Source: Nocardioidaceae bacterium (GTDB lineage: Bacteria; Actinomycetota; Actinomycetes; Propionibacteriales; Nocardioidaceae). From it: a stretch of 64,000 nt of DNA. Under the pieces are notes generated by a model that made no database searches, was not told the DNA's origin, and saw nothing but the letters and a program-made list of their open reading frames with translations. The position numbers and the translations under genes were made by a program. The DNA is taken from positions 413,602-477,601 of the forward strand of contig JAUJOD010000002.1 in the NCBI GenBank assembly GCA_030447865.1, written 5' to 3'. Shown here in pieces: positions 9,446 to 18,800 of the stretch (positions within the stretch are counted from its first letter, which is position 1; every line of letters starts with the position of its first letter).

Positions 9446-10858
9446 GTGCGCTCAGCGCTTACCACCCTGACCATCCGGGGCCGCGCCTTCTTGTCGGCAG
9501 GCGTGACCAGTGCTGGCTGTGCGGTGCTGCTCGGGCAGCGCGACCTGTTGCGGGTGGGTGTGCTCCTCGTGCTGCTCCCCCTGATCACGGCGCTGCTCAC
9601 CAACCGGTCTCGCTACCTGTTGGCGAGCTCACGAGACATCACCCCCGCGCGCATCCAGGTGGGTCAGACGGCGACTGTCACCATCCGGCTCGACAACCCC
9701 GGCCGCGTCCCCACCGGCCTGATGTTGCTCGAAGACTCAGTCCCCTACGTCTTGGGGAGCCGGCCGCGCTTCGTACTCGACCAGCTGCGGCCACGATGGC
9801 ATCGGGAGATGTCCTACAGCATCCGCTCGGAGGTGCGCGGGCGCTATCACGTCGGCCCGCTCACCGTCCGGCTCAGCGACCCGTTCGGCCTGGTCGAGCT
9901 CACCCGGGCGTTCACCTCTGAGACCGGGCTCGTGGTCACGCCGATCGTCGTACCACTGCCGCGGGTTCGGCTGTCGGGCGACTGGTCGGGCACCGGTGAG
10001 AACCGGCCGCGTGCGTTCGCCGCGGCCGGCACTGAGGACGTTACGGTTCGGGAGTATCGCCTCGGTGATGACCTTCGGCGCATCCACTGGGCCTCCACAG
10101 CGCGTGCCGACGAGCTGATGGTGCGGCGGGAGGAGCAACCGCACCAAAGCCGCGCCACCGTGGTGATCGACACCCGAGCCAGTGCACACCGGGGCACCGG
10201 TCCTGCGTCGTCGTTCGAGTACGCCGTCTCCGCCACGGCCTCGATCGGGTCCCACCTGGCAGAGCACGGTTTCACCGTCCGCATGCTCACCGACGACACC
10301 CGGTCAGCCGACACCGCGTGGCACGACCGCGGGATCAGTGGGCCGGCCGAAGTCGAGACGTTGCTTGACGCGCTTGCCGTCGTCCAACCCAGCTCCCGGA
10401 CGAGCTTCGCTCCCTCGTCGGTCGACCGTAACTCGACCGGCCTGGTAGTTGCTGTTGTCGGCCAGTTGACGCGCAACGACGTTGCGACCCTGTCGAGCCT
10501 GCGTGCCGGAGCTACCCGTGCGCTCGCAATCGTCGTCGACACGGCGGCGTGGGGCCGGTCGTCCGCCGCAGGGGCGGGGAGCCGGTCATCCGCCGCAGGG
10601 GCGGGGAGCCGGTCGTCCACCGCAGGGGCGGGGAGCCGGTCGTCCACCGCAGGGGCGGGGAGCCGGTCGTCCGCAGCGGGAGCTGCCCCTTCGGCAGCGG
10701 AGCAGGCCGACGCACTACGGCGGCGAGGTTGGTCGGCGGTCGTCGTGAACCCGCGCACCTCATTGGAGGCCGCCTGGCGGGAGGTTGCCGGTAGCGTCGA
10801 CGCCCGTCGGGTCCGTCCAGCCACGGCTATCCTCGAGCGGGAAGGCCCAGCGGCATGA
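9446..10858 (+). CDS. DUF58 (VWA-like) protein
   Basis: 470 residues with a GTG start. Two N-terminal membrane helices (about 8-50) precede a beta-rich region and the DUF58 core with its signature around residues 190-235 (EYRLGDDLRRIHW, then ARADELMVRREE). DUF58 proteins are presumed partners of MoxR ATPases. The C-terminal part carries an imperfect nine-residue repeat (SRSSAAGAG-like, nearly five copies, about residues 370-412), encoded by a 27-bp tandem array; this looks like a flexible linker grown by slippage. The stop overlaps a strong AGGAGG for the next gene. Confidence 0.9.
   Translation: MRSALTTLTIRGRAFLSAGVTSAGCAVLLGQRDLLRVGVLLVLLPLITALLTNRSRYLLASSRDITPARIQVGQTATVTIRLDNPGRVPTGLMLLEDSVPYVLGSRPRFVLDQLRPRWHREMSYSIRSEVRGRYHVGPLTVRLSDPFGLVELTRAFTSETGLVVTPIVVPLPRVRLSGDWSGTGENRPRAFAAAGTEDVTVREYRLGDDLRRIHWASTARADELMVRREEQPHQSRATVVIDTRASAHRGTGPASSFEYAVSATASIGSHLAEHGFTVRMLTDDTRSADTAWHDRGISGPAEVETLLDALAVVQPSSRTSFAPSSVDRNSTGLVVAVVGQLTRNDVATLSSLRAGATRALAIVVDTAAWGRSSAAGAGSRSSAAGAGSRSSTAGAGSRSSTAGAGSRSSAAGAAPSAAEQADALRRRGWSAVVVNPRTSLEAAWREVAGSVDARRVRPATAILEREGPAA
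10554..10680. repeat. 27-bp tandem repeat inside the DUF58 gene (about 4.7 copies)
   Basis: Units begin at 10554, 10581, 10608, 10635 and 10662 (last one partial). Each starts GCCGGTC and ends GGGGCGGGGA, with one or two substitutions between copies. 27 bp is nine codons, so copy number can change without breaking the frame. Confidence 0.92.
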
Positions 10859-10871
10859 GGAGGCCCGTGGC

Positions 10872-13211
10872 GTGAAGAAGTCTGCGGCTGAGCAGCATCG
10901 GCTGACGTTCCTCGTGTGGCTCGCGACCGTGGCCACGTCGCTGGCGTTCTTGCCGGCTCTCAGCCAACAGCGCTACGCCCTGGTAGGGGCCCTCGTGGCG
11001 GCAGCGGTCGCGGTGACCGGCACCCTGCTCCGACTGGTGCGGATCCCTGCGGTCGTCGTACTCACTGCACAGCTGGTCGTGATCGTCGAGCTGCTGTTCT
11101 TCGGTTACGGACGCCATCTGCGCTTTGGCTTCGTGCCCACCAAGGCGTCGTTCGAGACCCTTTCTCGCCAGCTCGAGAAGGGAATGCAGGTGGCCCAGGA
11201 GTACGCCGCGCCCGCCCCGGCGAGCGTGGGTCTGCTCCTCATGGTGGTGTTCTTCATCGCTGCAATGGCAGCGGTGGCCGACTTCCTCGCCGTAGGACTG
11301 CGCCGAGTGCCCCTCGCCGGACTGCCGCTCCTCGCGCTCTACACAGTTCCCGTTGCAGCGGTGGTTGACGGGGTGCCGTTCTACGGGTTCCTGCCGGGTG
11401 CCGTCGGCTACCTGGTGCTCCTGATGGCTGACGAGCGGGACCGGCTGACCCACTGGGGCAAACAGGTGACCCGCACCGCCGCACCTGAGGGTGCCCGCGC
11501 CAGCATGGATACCTCAGGGCTGACCGCCGCGGGACGCCGGATCTCGTTCCTCGCGTTGTCAGCGGCCGTCGCGCTGCCAATCGTCGTCCCTGGCTTCTCG
11601 AGTACGTTGCTCGGGCACCCGGCGAGTAAGGGTCCCGGAGACGGTGGCGTCGCCGAGTTGACGTTCAACGACCCGATGATCAGCCTGGCGAACAGTTTGC
11701 GCCGTCCCAACCCGGTCGACCTGCTCACAGTGACGGGCGACACCCAGCCGCAGTACTTGCGCCTGACGGTCCTCGACCTACCCGGACCGGACGCCTGGAC
11801 CGCCCGACCGGTTGACCTGGGCAGCACGGTGCCGCTGGCGAGTACGCTCCCTCTCCCCACCGGGATGGCACGAGACGTCCCGACGCAGCCCCATGAGATG
11901 AGCATCTCGCTCGAGGACGCCTTCCCAGACGATAGTGCCTGGCTACCGGTCCCCTTCCTGCTCCGCTCCGTCGACGTCAGCGACAGCTGGTCGTACGTGG
12001 CTGCGGACCAGACGGTCGTCGCCCAGTCGACGGCTGCCGCCGTTGGCCTGCCGAGGTACAACGTTGCCTACTCGAAGATGAGCCTTCCCGAGTCGCGGCT
12101 GGAGGCGGCGGGGGAACCGCCGGCCGACATCGTAGAGCAGTACGGCCAGGTGCCGGGCGGCATTCCCGGTGTGGTGATCGGGACGGCGCAAGCGGTGACC
12201 GTGGAGGGTACCAACGACTATGAGCGCGCGAAGCTGTTGCAGAGCTTCTTCCGTGACCGTGGCGAGTTCAACTACGACGTCAATGTCGGCTACGGCTACG
12301 GCTACGAGGCGATGGCTGCCTTTCTGGACGAGCGCCGCGGCTTCTGCCAGCAGTTCGCGGCCACGATGGCGATGATGGCCCGCATCATCGGCATCCCGTC
12401 CCGTGTGGTGGTCGGCTTCTTGGAACCCGAGCGGAGCAGCGCCGACGGATACGTTTTCACCTCAGACAACCTGCATTCCTGGCCAGAGCTGTACTTCGAG
12501 GGGGTGGGCTGGGTGCGGTTCGAGCCGACCCAAGGCGTCGGGGCGCCGTTCCCGCAATGGGCCGAGCGCACCACTCCCCCGTCCCCGTCACTTGCCACCC
12601 AGGACCCCCTCCAAGGGCCCGACAGGGACCCTGAGCTGCAACCCAGCCCTGAGCCCGCACCCGCTGACAACGCGGCAGGAGGCGGCGGATCCGGCGGAGG
12701 CGTCCCGCTGTCGCCGGGTTGGCTGGTGTCGCTCGGTGCGTTGGCGTTCTTGTTCCTGCCGGCTGCACTGCGCACCGCCGTACGCCGAGGCCGGATGACG
12801 CGACCGATCGACGACGCTGATGCCGCTGAGTCGGCCTGGCTCGAGCTACGGGACTTCATCCGCGACCTGCGGCTCCCGTGGAGCGGCTCCATGACGCCAC
12901 GAGCGAGGGAGCGGTCGGTCGCTCCGTTGCTGAGCGGCGACGACGAAGCGCTAGGAGCGCTGAAGAGGCTGGCCATCAGCGTCGAGCGCGCACGTTACGC
13001 CCGTTCGCTACCTCCCGGGGTGTCCCCGGCGTCCGATGCCAAGACCGTCATGGCCTCGTTGTCCAGGAGCGCCCGCAAAGGTGAGCGGGTGCGAGCGCTG
13101 CTATGGCCTGCGTCGCTGCTGGCGGAGCTCAGGGCCACCTGGAGGCGGCTGCGCCCGTCGCCTCGTCGACGGCTCCGCGGGGAGCTCCGCGGGGAACCCG
13201 CCGCCCCCTAA
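10872..13211 (+). CDS. TgpA-like membrane transglutaminase
   Basis: 779 residues from the GTG at 10872, chosen because AGGAGG lies 9 bp upstream and the protein then begins with a short basic segment and a membrane helix. About six N-terminal helices (residues 15-250) are followed by an extracytoplasmic domain with a transglutaminase core: Cys in RRGFCQQFAATMA, His in SDNLHSWPELYF, and Asp/Glu in the FEPT region. A Pro/Gly-rich stretch, one more helix and a cytoplasmic tail (DUF4129-like region) follow. Third gene of the MoxR-DUF58-transglutaminase operon. The family is thought to act at the cell envelope; no substrate can be assigned. Confidence 0.88.
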   Translation: MKKSAAEQHRLTFLVWLATVATSLAFLPALSQQRYALVGALVAAAVAVTGTLLRLVRIPAVVVLTAQLVVIVELLFFGYGRHLRFGFVPTKASFETLSRQLEKGMQVAQEYAAPAPASVGLLLMVVFFIAAMAAVADFLAVGLRRVPLAGLPLLALYTVPVAAVVDGVPFYGFLPGAVGYLVLLMADERDRLTHWGKQVTRTAAPEGARASMDTSGLTAAGRRISFLALSAAVALPIVVPGFSSTLLGHPASKGPGDGGVAELTFNDPMISLANSLRRPNPVDLLTVTGDTQPQYLRLTVLDLPGPDAWTARPVDLGSTVPLASTLPLPTGMARDVPTQPHEMSISLEDAFPDDSAWLPVPFLLRSVDVSDSWSYVAADQTVVAQSTAAAVGLPRYNVAYSKMSLPESRLEAAGEPPADIVEQYGQVPGGIPGVVIGTAQAVTVEGTNDYERAKLLQSFFRDRGEFNYDVNVGYGYGYEAMAAFLDERRGFCQQFAATMAMMARIIGIPSRVVVGFLEPERSSADGYVFTSDNLHSWPELYFEGVGWVRFEPTQGVGAPFPQWAERTTPPSPSLATQDPLQGPDRDPELQPSPEPAPADNAAGGGGSGGGVPLSPGWLVSLGALAFLFLPAALRTAVRRGRMTRPIDDADAAESAWLELRDFIRDLRLPWSGSMTPRARERSVAPLLSGDDEALGALKRLAISVERARYARSLPPGVSPASDAKTVMASLSRSARKGERVRALLWPASLLAELRATWRRLRPSPRRRLRGELRGEPAAP

Positions 13212-13229
13212 CGCCCCCTACTACGGAGT

Positions 13230-13271
13230 TGTCAGAACCCAGTCGGCCTATAGGCCGAGCACGTTCTGACA
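13230..13271. repeat. 42-bp nested palindrome, copy A
   Basis: Outer arms TGTCAGAAC (13230-13238) and GTTCTGACA (13263-13271) are perfect complements. Inside, after 4-bp spacers, lies a perfect 16-bp palindrome TCGGCC-TATA-GGCCGA (13243-13258). It sits between convergent genes (transglutaminase stop at 13211 and DUF3040 stop at 13293). No T-tract follows on either strand. Two more 42-bp copies occur at 20104 and 57077. Confidence 0.9.
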
Positions 13272-13292
13272 GGTCCCGGAGGGGCGGGTGGA

Positions 13293-13688
13293 TCAGTAGT
13301 CCTCGCGGCGACGGCGCCAGCGGTCTTCCATCCGGTTCATGAACCCCGACGACTTGGGTACGGCGGAGCGTCCCTTGGCCTTCCCGATCGAGTGCACGTT
13401 GTCGGGTAGGTCCGGCTCCCGCAACCGCCGCCAATGGGTGAGCGCGACGTACGCAGATGCGAGCATCACGACGAATCCACCGACCGCAACTAGCGTCATC
13501 ATGAGCACCGCGCCGGTCATCAGCAGAGCTACACCGACGAAGAAGGCGACCGTGGCGAGAATCGCCATTCGCTTGGCCTGCGAGCGAGACGTGGCACCGC
13601 GCAGGGCGGAGACGAACTTCGGGTCTTCGGCCGCGAGCGCTTCTTCCATCTGCTCAAGCAGACGCTGCTCTTCTTCGGAGAGCGGCAC
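13293..13688 (-). CDS. DUF3040 membrane protein
   Basis: 131-residue protein opening with the DUF3040 signature MPLSEEEQRLLEQME and the FVSALRG segment, then two close hydrophobic helices (about residues 42-85) and a short basic tail. DUF3040 proteins are small actinobacterial membrane proteins of unknown function, and one (Rv2169c) sits at the equivalent place near the mycobacterial dcw cluster. It is transcribed alone, convergent with the transglutaminase gene and divergent from the L,D-transpeptidase gene. Confidence 0.88.
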   Translation of the reverse strand: MPLSEEEQRLLEQMEEALAAEDPKFVSALRGATSRSQAKRMAILATVAFFVGVALLMTGAVLMMTLVAVGGFVVMLASAYVALTHWRRLREPDLPDNVHSIGKAKGRSAVPKSSGFMNRMEDRWRRRREDY

Positions 13689-13844
13689 CGTGTCCTCCCA
13701 GCCGACGCGACAAGTTGATGGTGGGTCCGTCGTGCTTACAGTCTAAGCGCGCATCGCAGAGGGGCAAGACCAGGCAACCAAATAGGTGGACGCCGCGTCG
13801 TTAGGTCGACACCGATTGCCGGGTGACGATGGAAGGATGGGCTC

Positions 13845-14630
13845 GTGAGGAAACTGTCGGCAGCCGCCACCGCCGTAAGCGCGGTCGTCGCCCTCGTTGC
13901 CAGTGCCGCTCCCGCCGGAGCTACACCGTCGGCGCCCCAATCCGCTTCAGCAGCAGCCGCCACGAACGCCGCTGCGGCTGCCCCATTCACCATGAAGAAC
14001 CGCTGGGCCAGGGAGGTCACACGCTACGGTGACGCCGACACCTCCGTCCGCGACATCGACCACGTCACCGAGCTGCAGTACCGGCTCAGGTGGGCAGGGG
14101 TCTACAACGGCCCGGTCACCGGGTACTTCGGATCGATGACCCGAGACGGCGTGAAGCGGTTCCAGAAGCGGGAGGGGCTGCGCCGGACCGGGGTGGCTGG
14201 GCACCGGACCTGGGCGCACCTGCTGCACGACACCGTCCGCCATCGTGGCCAGATCCCCAAGATCTGCAAGACCGCCGGGTGGCACGCGTGCTACGACCGG
14301 TCGATGCACCAGGTGACGCTGTGGCGCAGCGGGGTCATCCGCAACACCTGGCTCGTCAGAGGTGGCGACTCCGACACCCCGACCCGCACCGGCAACACCC
14401 GGGTCTACTACCGCGACAAGGACCACGTCTCCGGTCTGTACGGCAGCCCGATGCCCTACTCGCAGTTCTTCGACGGCGGCCAGGCGCTGCATGGGTCGGG
14501 GCTGATGATGGACCCGTTCGTCGGCCACAGCCACGGCTGCATCAACATGTACATCGAGGACGCCCGCCAGCTGTGGAACCTGACCTCCAACAAGCGGTTG
14601 TACGTCAGCGTCTACGGCGCCTGGGACTGA
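13845..14630 (+). CDS. Secreted L,D-transpeptidase (YkuD) with peptidoglycan-binding domain
   Basis: 261 residues, GTG start with GGAAGG 8 bp upstream. A Sec signal peptide ends near Ala-Gly-Ala at about residue 26; an Ala-rich linker precedes a PG_binding_1 domain (about 72-128) and a YkuD catalytic domain whose motif SHGCIN contains the catalytic Cys, with the His of HGSG ahead of it. Such enzymes form 3-3 cross-links or attach proteins to peptidoglycan. The 3' end overlaps the convergent dinB gene by 19 bp. Confidence 0.93.
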   Translation: MRKLSAAATAVSAVVALVASAAPAGATPSAPQSASAAAATNAAAAAPFTMKNRWAREVTRYGDADTSVRDIDHVTELQYRLRWAGVYNGPVTGYFGSMTRDGVKRFQKREGLRRTGVAGHRTWAHLLHDTVRHRGQIPKICKTAGWHACYDRSMHQVTLWRSGVIRNTWLVRGGDSDTPTRTGNTRVYYRDKDHVSGLYGSPMPYSQFFDGGQALHGSGLMMDPFVGHSHGCINMYIEDARQLWNLTSNKRLYVSVYGAWD

Positions 14631-15871
14631 CCCGACGGCGCCACCGACGGCTCCAGCAAGGTCGCTGGCCGGACGGCGTACCGGCCGAATCGGTGAACCG
14701 CCCGGTCGACGGCCCTTTCGGCGTCCTCCCACCCGAAGGGCCGCTCGTCCAACCGCAGCTGCCGTGTCGCGACGACTGCGTCGCGAAGCCCCTCGACTCG
14801 CACGCCGACGAGTCGGATGCGGGCCCGTTGCAGGCCAAGGCCGGTGAACAGGTCAGCTGCGGTGGCGTAGATCTCCGGCGTCACCGCGGTGAAGTTGCCC
14901 AGCGTGCGGGACCGGGTGAGAGTCGTGAAGTCGCTGAACCGCACCCGCACGGTGATGGTGCGCCCGCTGACGTGGGCAGCTCGCATCCGGGCGGCGACCT
15001 TCGTCGAGAGCCGCAACAGCTCGCGCAGCACGACATCGGGATCGTCGGTGTCGCGCCCGAACGTCTCGTCGGCCCCGATGCTGTGCTCGGGTTCGTCGGC
15101 TCCCCGCTTGGCGACGATGCGGCGGTCGTCATCGCCCCAGGCCAGCGCATGCAGCCGGGCGCCGACACGAGGTCCCATCGCCCGCTGCAGCACCTCGACT
15201 GGGGTGTGCGCGACATCGGCGATCGTGCGCAGGCCGAGCCGGTGCAGCGCTGCGGCGGTCTTCTCGCCAACCCCCCACAGCTCTTCGACCCCTTGTGGGT
15301 GCAGGAACGCGGTCACCTCGGTGACAGGTACGACAACGAGCCCGTCGGGCTTGGCCTGCCGCGAGGCCATCTTGGCCAGCTGAGGGGTGGAAGCCACCCC
15401 CACCGAACAGGTGATCCGTTGCTCGTCGGCGATCCGGGCCCGTAGGTGCTCACCGATCGCCGTGGGCGAGGAGAACCGGCGAAGGGACCCTGACACGTCG
15501 AGGAACGCCTCATCCATCGACAGCGGCTCGACGATCGGCGTCACGCTGCGGAAGGTCTCCATGACCGCCGCTGAGACGGCGCTGAGGCACGCGAAGTCCG
15601 GGGCGATCACCACCGCCTGCGGGCACAGCCGGCGGGCCCTGGTCATCGACATGGCCGAGCGGACGCCGTACACGCGGGCGGCGTACGTCGCCGACAGCAC
15701 GACGCCGCGGTGTCCCCCGCCGACGATGACCGGTGCGTCCCGCAGCTCGGGGCGGTCACGGATCGCCACCGAGGCGTAGAAGGCATCCATGTCGACATGC
15801 ACGACGGTGCACCCGGCATCGTCGGCCGCGGCGGTCTCGCTGCGCGGCCGACTCCTGCGCGACCAACTCAT
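14612..15871 (-). CDS. dinB: DinB, Y-family DNA polymerase IV
   Basis: 419 residues from the ATG at 15871, whose ATGA overlaps the dnaE2 stop; the open frame extends nine codons further but the coupled start is better. Catalytic residues are intact: VDMDAFYASV near residue 25 and SMDEAF near residue 125, so this is an active translesion polymerase and not the catalytically dead ImuB that accompanies DnaE2 in mycobacteria. Helix-hairpin-helix and little-finger regions follow at the usual spacing. Last gene of the LexA-box operon. Confidence 0.93.
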   Translation of the reverse strand: MSWSRRSRPRSETAAADDAGCTVVHVDMDAFYASVAIRDRPELRDAPVIVGGGHRGVVLSATYAARVYGVRSAMSMTRARRLCPQAVVIAPDFACLSAVSAAVMETFRSVTPIVEPLSMDEAFLDVSGSLRRFSSPTAIGEHLRARIADEQRITCSVGVASTPQLAKMASRQAKPDGLVVVPVTEVTAFLHPQGVEELWGVGEKTAAALHRLGLRTIADVAHTPVEVLQRAMGPRVGARLHALAWGDDDRRIVAKRGADEPEHSIGADETFGRDTDDPDVVLRELLRLSTKVAARMRAAHVSGRTITVRVRFSDFTTLTRSRTLGNFTAVTPEIYATAADLFTGLGLQRARIRLVGVRVEGLRDAVVATRQLRLDERPFGWEDAERAVDRAVHRFGRYAVRPATLLEPSVAPSGQSQAP

Positions 15872-18800
15872 CCTGCACTGCCCGGGCTGCGGTGCCACAA
15901 GCTGCGCGGCACGGACTTGGTGTCGTCGCCAGCGGGGCGGATATCGGCGTACGGCGACTGCTTGAACCCGCTGGTGTGCACCAGCACCCGCCGCCGACCC
16001 ATACCCCCAGCTGTCGGCGCGGCTTCTTCTTCGCCGGAGGTGGGTGGAGAGGCCATCACCGGCCGAGTCGAGCGGCTCTCGGCCGCGCCGCGCACCGTCT
16101 GCTCGCTGGCGAGCTCCCCTTCAGTGAAACCAGGGGGGAGCTGGCTCATGAACGCGTCGACCCCGGCCAGGCCCTCCCGCTGCCAGACGTCGTGCAGGGC
16201 CGGGAGCTCCCAGCATCCGGTGGCGCGCAGCGACACCCCGCGGGGGCCGGTACGCCGCAGCTCTCCGCGCACCACCAGCAACCAGGAGTGGAACAAGGTG
16301 GCGGCGTAGGGGCCTTGGGCGTCTTCGAAGAACGTCGCATCGACTGGTCCGGTGCCGTCGTCGAGGGTCAAGAAGATGACCCGACGGCCGGAGCGGATCG
16401 GCGGGGTCTGGGTGGCGACCTTGACTCCCGCCACGAGCAGCTCGGACTTGCTCCGCCGGCCCAACAGGTCGCGGGACCGAGTCACCGAGAGCGCGTCAAG
16501 CAGCGGTGCGTAGAAGTCGACGACATGAGCGCTGACGTCGAGGCCGAGGATCTCCAGCTCGGCCCGCACCCGTTCGGCCCGTGACATCTCCGGCAGCCCC
16601 GACGTCTCGGTGAGCTCGGGGATGTCGGCAAGGTCGAGGGCCAGCTGACCGGCAGCAGCCGGTCGGTCGGTGGCGCGGCTCCACCTGTCGAGCTCGGCCA
16701 CCTGCAGCAGCAGGTCTCTGCGGGTGACGGTGCTGCGCCGGCGTACGGGCACCGGTGAGCCGATGCCGTAGACGGAGTCGAGCCCACCAGCGAGCACCAG
16801 CCGTTCAGCTGTCAGCCGGGACGGCCGGGCGCGCTGCCACAGGTCGGTGAGAGAGGAATACGGCCGCACAGCCACGATGCGGGTGATCTCGGCCGCGCTG
16901 ATGCCCTTCACGTCGGCGAGCGACAACCTGATGCCGTAGCCGCCCCCAAGATCCGCGGACACCTTCTCGACCCGGTAGACCGCGTCGGAGGCGTTGACGT
17001 CGAGCGGCAGCACAGTGATGCCGAACTGCCGGGCGTCGTCGAGGATCAGCCGTTTGGGGTACATGCCGGGGTCGTGGGTCAGCACTCCAGCGAGGAAAGC
17101 CGCAGGGTGGTGGGCCTTCAGCCACGCCGACTGGTAGGTCGGCAGCGCAAAAGCTGCCGCGTGGGCCTTGCAGAAGCCGAACGACGCGAACGCCTCGAGC
17201 ACCTCCCAGCACCGCTGGGCGAGGAACGTGGAGTAGCCGCGAGCCAGCACCCGCGGGAAGAACCAGATCTTCATCGACTCCTTGCCCTCGCGGTCACCGA
17301 GGGCTCGGCGCGCCTCGTCGGCCTCGGCGAGGGTGCATCCGGTCAGCACAGCGATCATCTCGATCACCTGCTCGTGGAACACCACGACGCCACAGGTCTG
17401 CGCCAGCACCGGCTCGAGGTCGGGATGCAGGTACTCCGGCGCTGACCAGCCCTGCCGGGCGCGCAGGAACGGAGTGACCATGTCGCTCTTGACCGGGCCC
17501 GGCCGAAACAGCGAGATGTCAGTGATGAGGTCGTCGAAGGTCTCCGGGCCGAACTTGCCGACAAGCTCACGCTGGCCCGGCGACTCGATCTGGAAGCACC
17601 CGAGCGTCTTGGTGCTCGAGATCAGGGCGTACGTCGCGGGGTCGTCTCGCGGCACCTGCTGCTCATCGTCGATGTCGACCTCGGCCCCGTCGACGCGGCG
17701 TACCTCATCGATAGCGTGCGCCATCGCCGACTGCATCCGGATGCCGAGCACGTCGAGCTTCAGCAGCCCGAGGTCTTCGACGTCGTCCTTGTCGAACTGG
17801 CTCATCGGGAACCCGAGATAGCTGGACTCCACCGGCGTGCGGTCGAGCAAGGTAGCGTCGGACAGCAACACCCCACAGGGGTGCAGCGCGATGTGACGGG
17901 GCAGCCCGTCGAGCTTCTCGACCAGCCGGAACAACACGTCGAGTCGCTCGCTGCCGAGGCCGGAGGCGCGCAGCTCGGGGAGCTCGCGCAACGCCGTACG
18001 CGCGTCCCTTGCCCGGATGTGCGGGAACGCCTTGGCGATGGAGTCGATCTCACCCGGTGGCATGCCGAGCGCGGCACCGACGTCGCGGACCGCGTGCCGG
18101 ACCCGGTAGGTGTCCATCATCGACACGCACACGCACCGGTCGCCGGTGTAGCGCTCGAGGATGCGCTCATAGACCTCGGTACGCCGCGCCGACTCCACGT
18201 CGATATCGATGTCGGGCAACGCCTGCCGCAGCGGGGACAAGAACCGCTCCATCAGCAGGCCGTAGCGCAGCGGGTCGACACCGGAGATGCCCAGCAGATA
18301 GTTGACCAGGCTGCCCGCACCGGACCCGCGGGCGGCTGCCCGAACCCCCAGATCGCGGATCAGGTCGACGACGTCGGCGACGGTGAGGAAGTACGACGAG
18401 TAGCCGAGCTCGCCGATGATCGCGAGCTCGTCAGCGAGCCGGGCGCTGACAGCTGCGTGCTGGTCGGCGGGATAGCGGCGTCCGATGCCGGCGTCACAGC
18501 GAGCCTTGAGCACGGCATCACCTGCGGTGACAGAGCGGGCCGCGAGCTCGGGCAGGTGCACTTCACCCAGGCCGAGGTCGGCGCGCGGGTCGAGGGCACA
18601 GCGGTCGGCAACTGTCCTGGTGTGCGCAACCAGCCGGTCAGCCGCCCGCTCCCCCAGCCCCGCCAACCGGCAGATCTCGTCGGCGATGTCGGCCATCTCC
18701 TTGCCGGACTTCAAGAAGCCCTCGGCGTTGGTGCGGTCGACATGGCGCCGGTCAAGCGGCACCAGCCGGCGTACGGCGTCCAAGACGTCGACGGTGGCTG

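Noticed and set aside
10554..10680. CRISPR-like direct repeats
   Set aside because: Units are contiguous without spacers and lie inside a coding frame.
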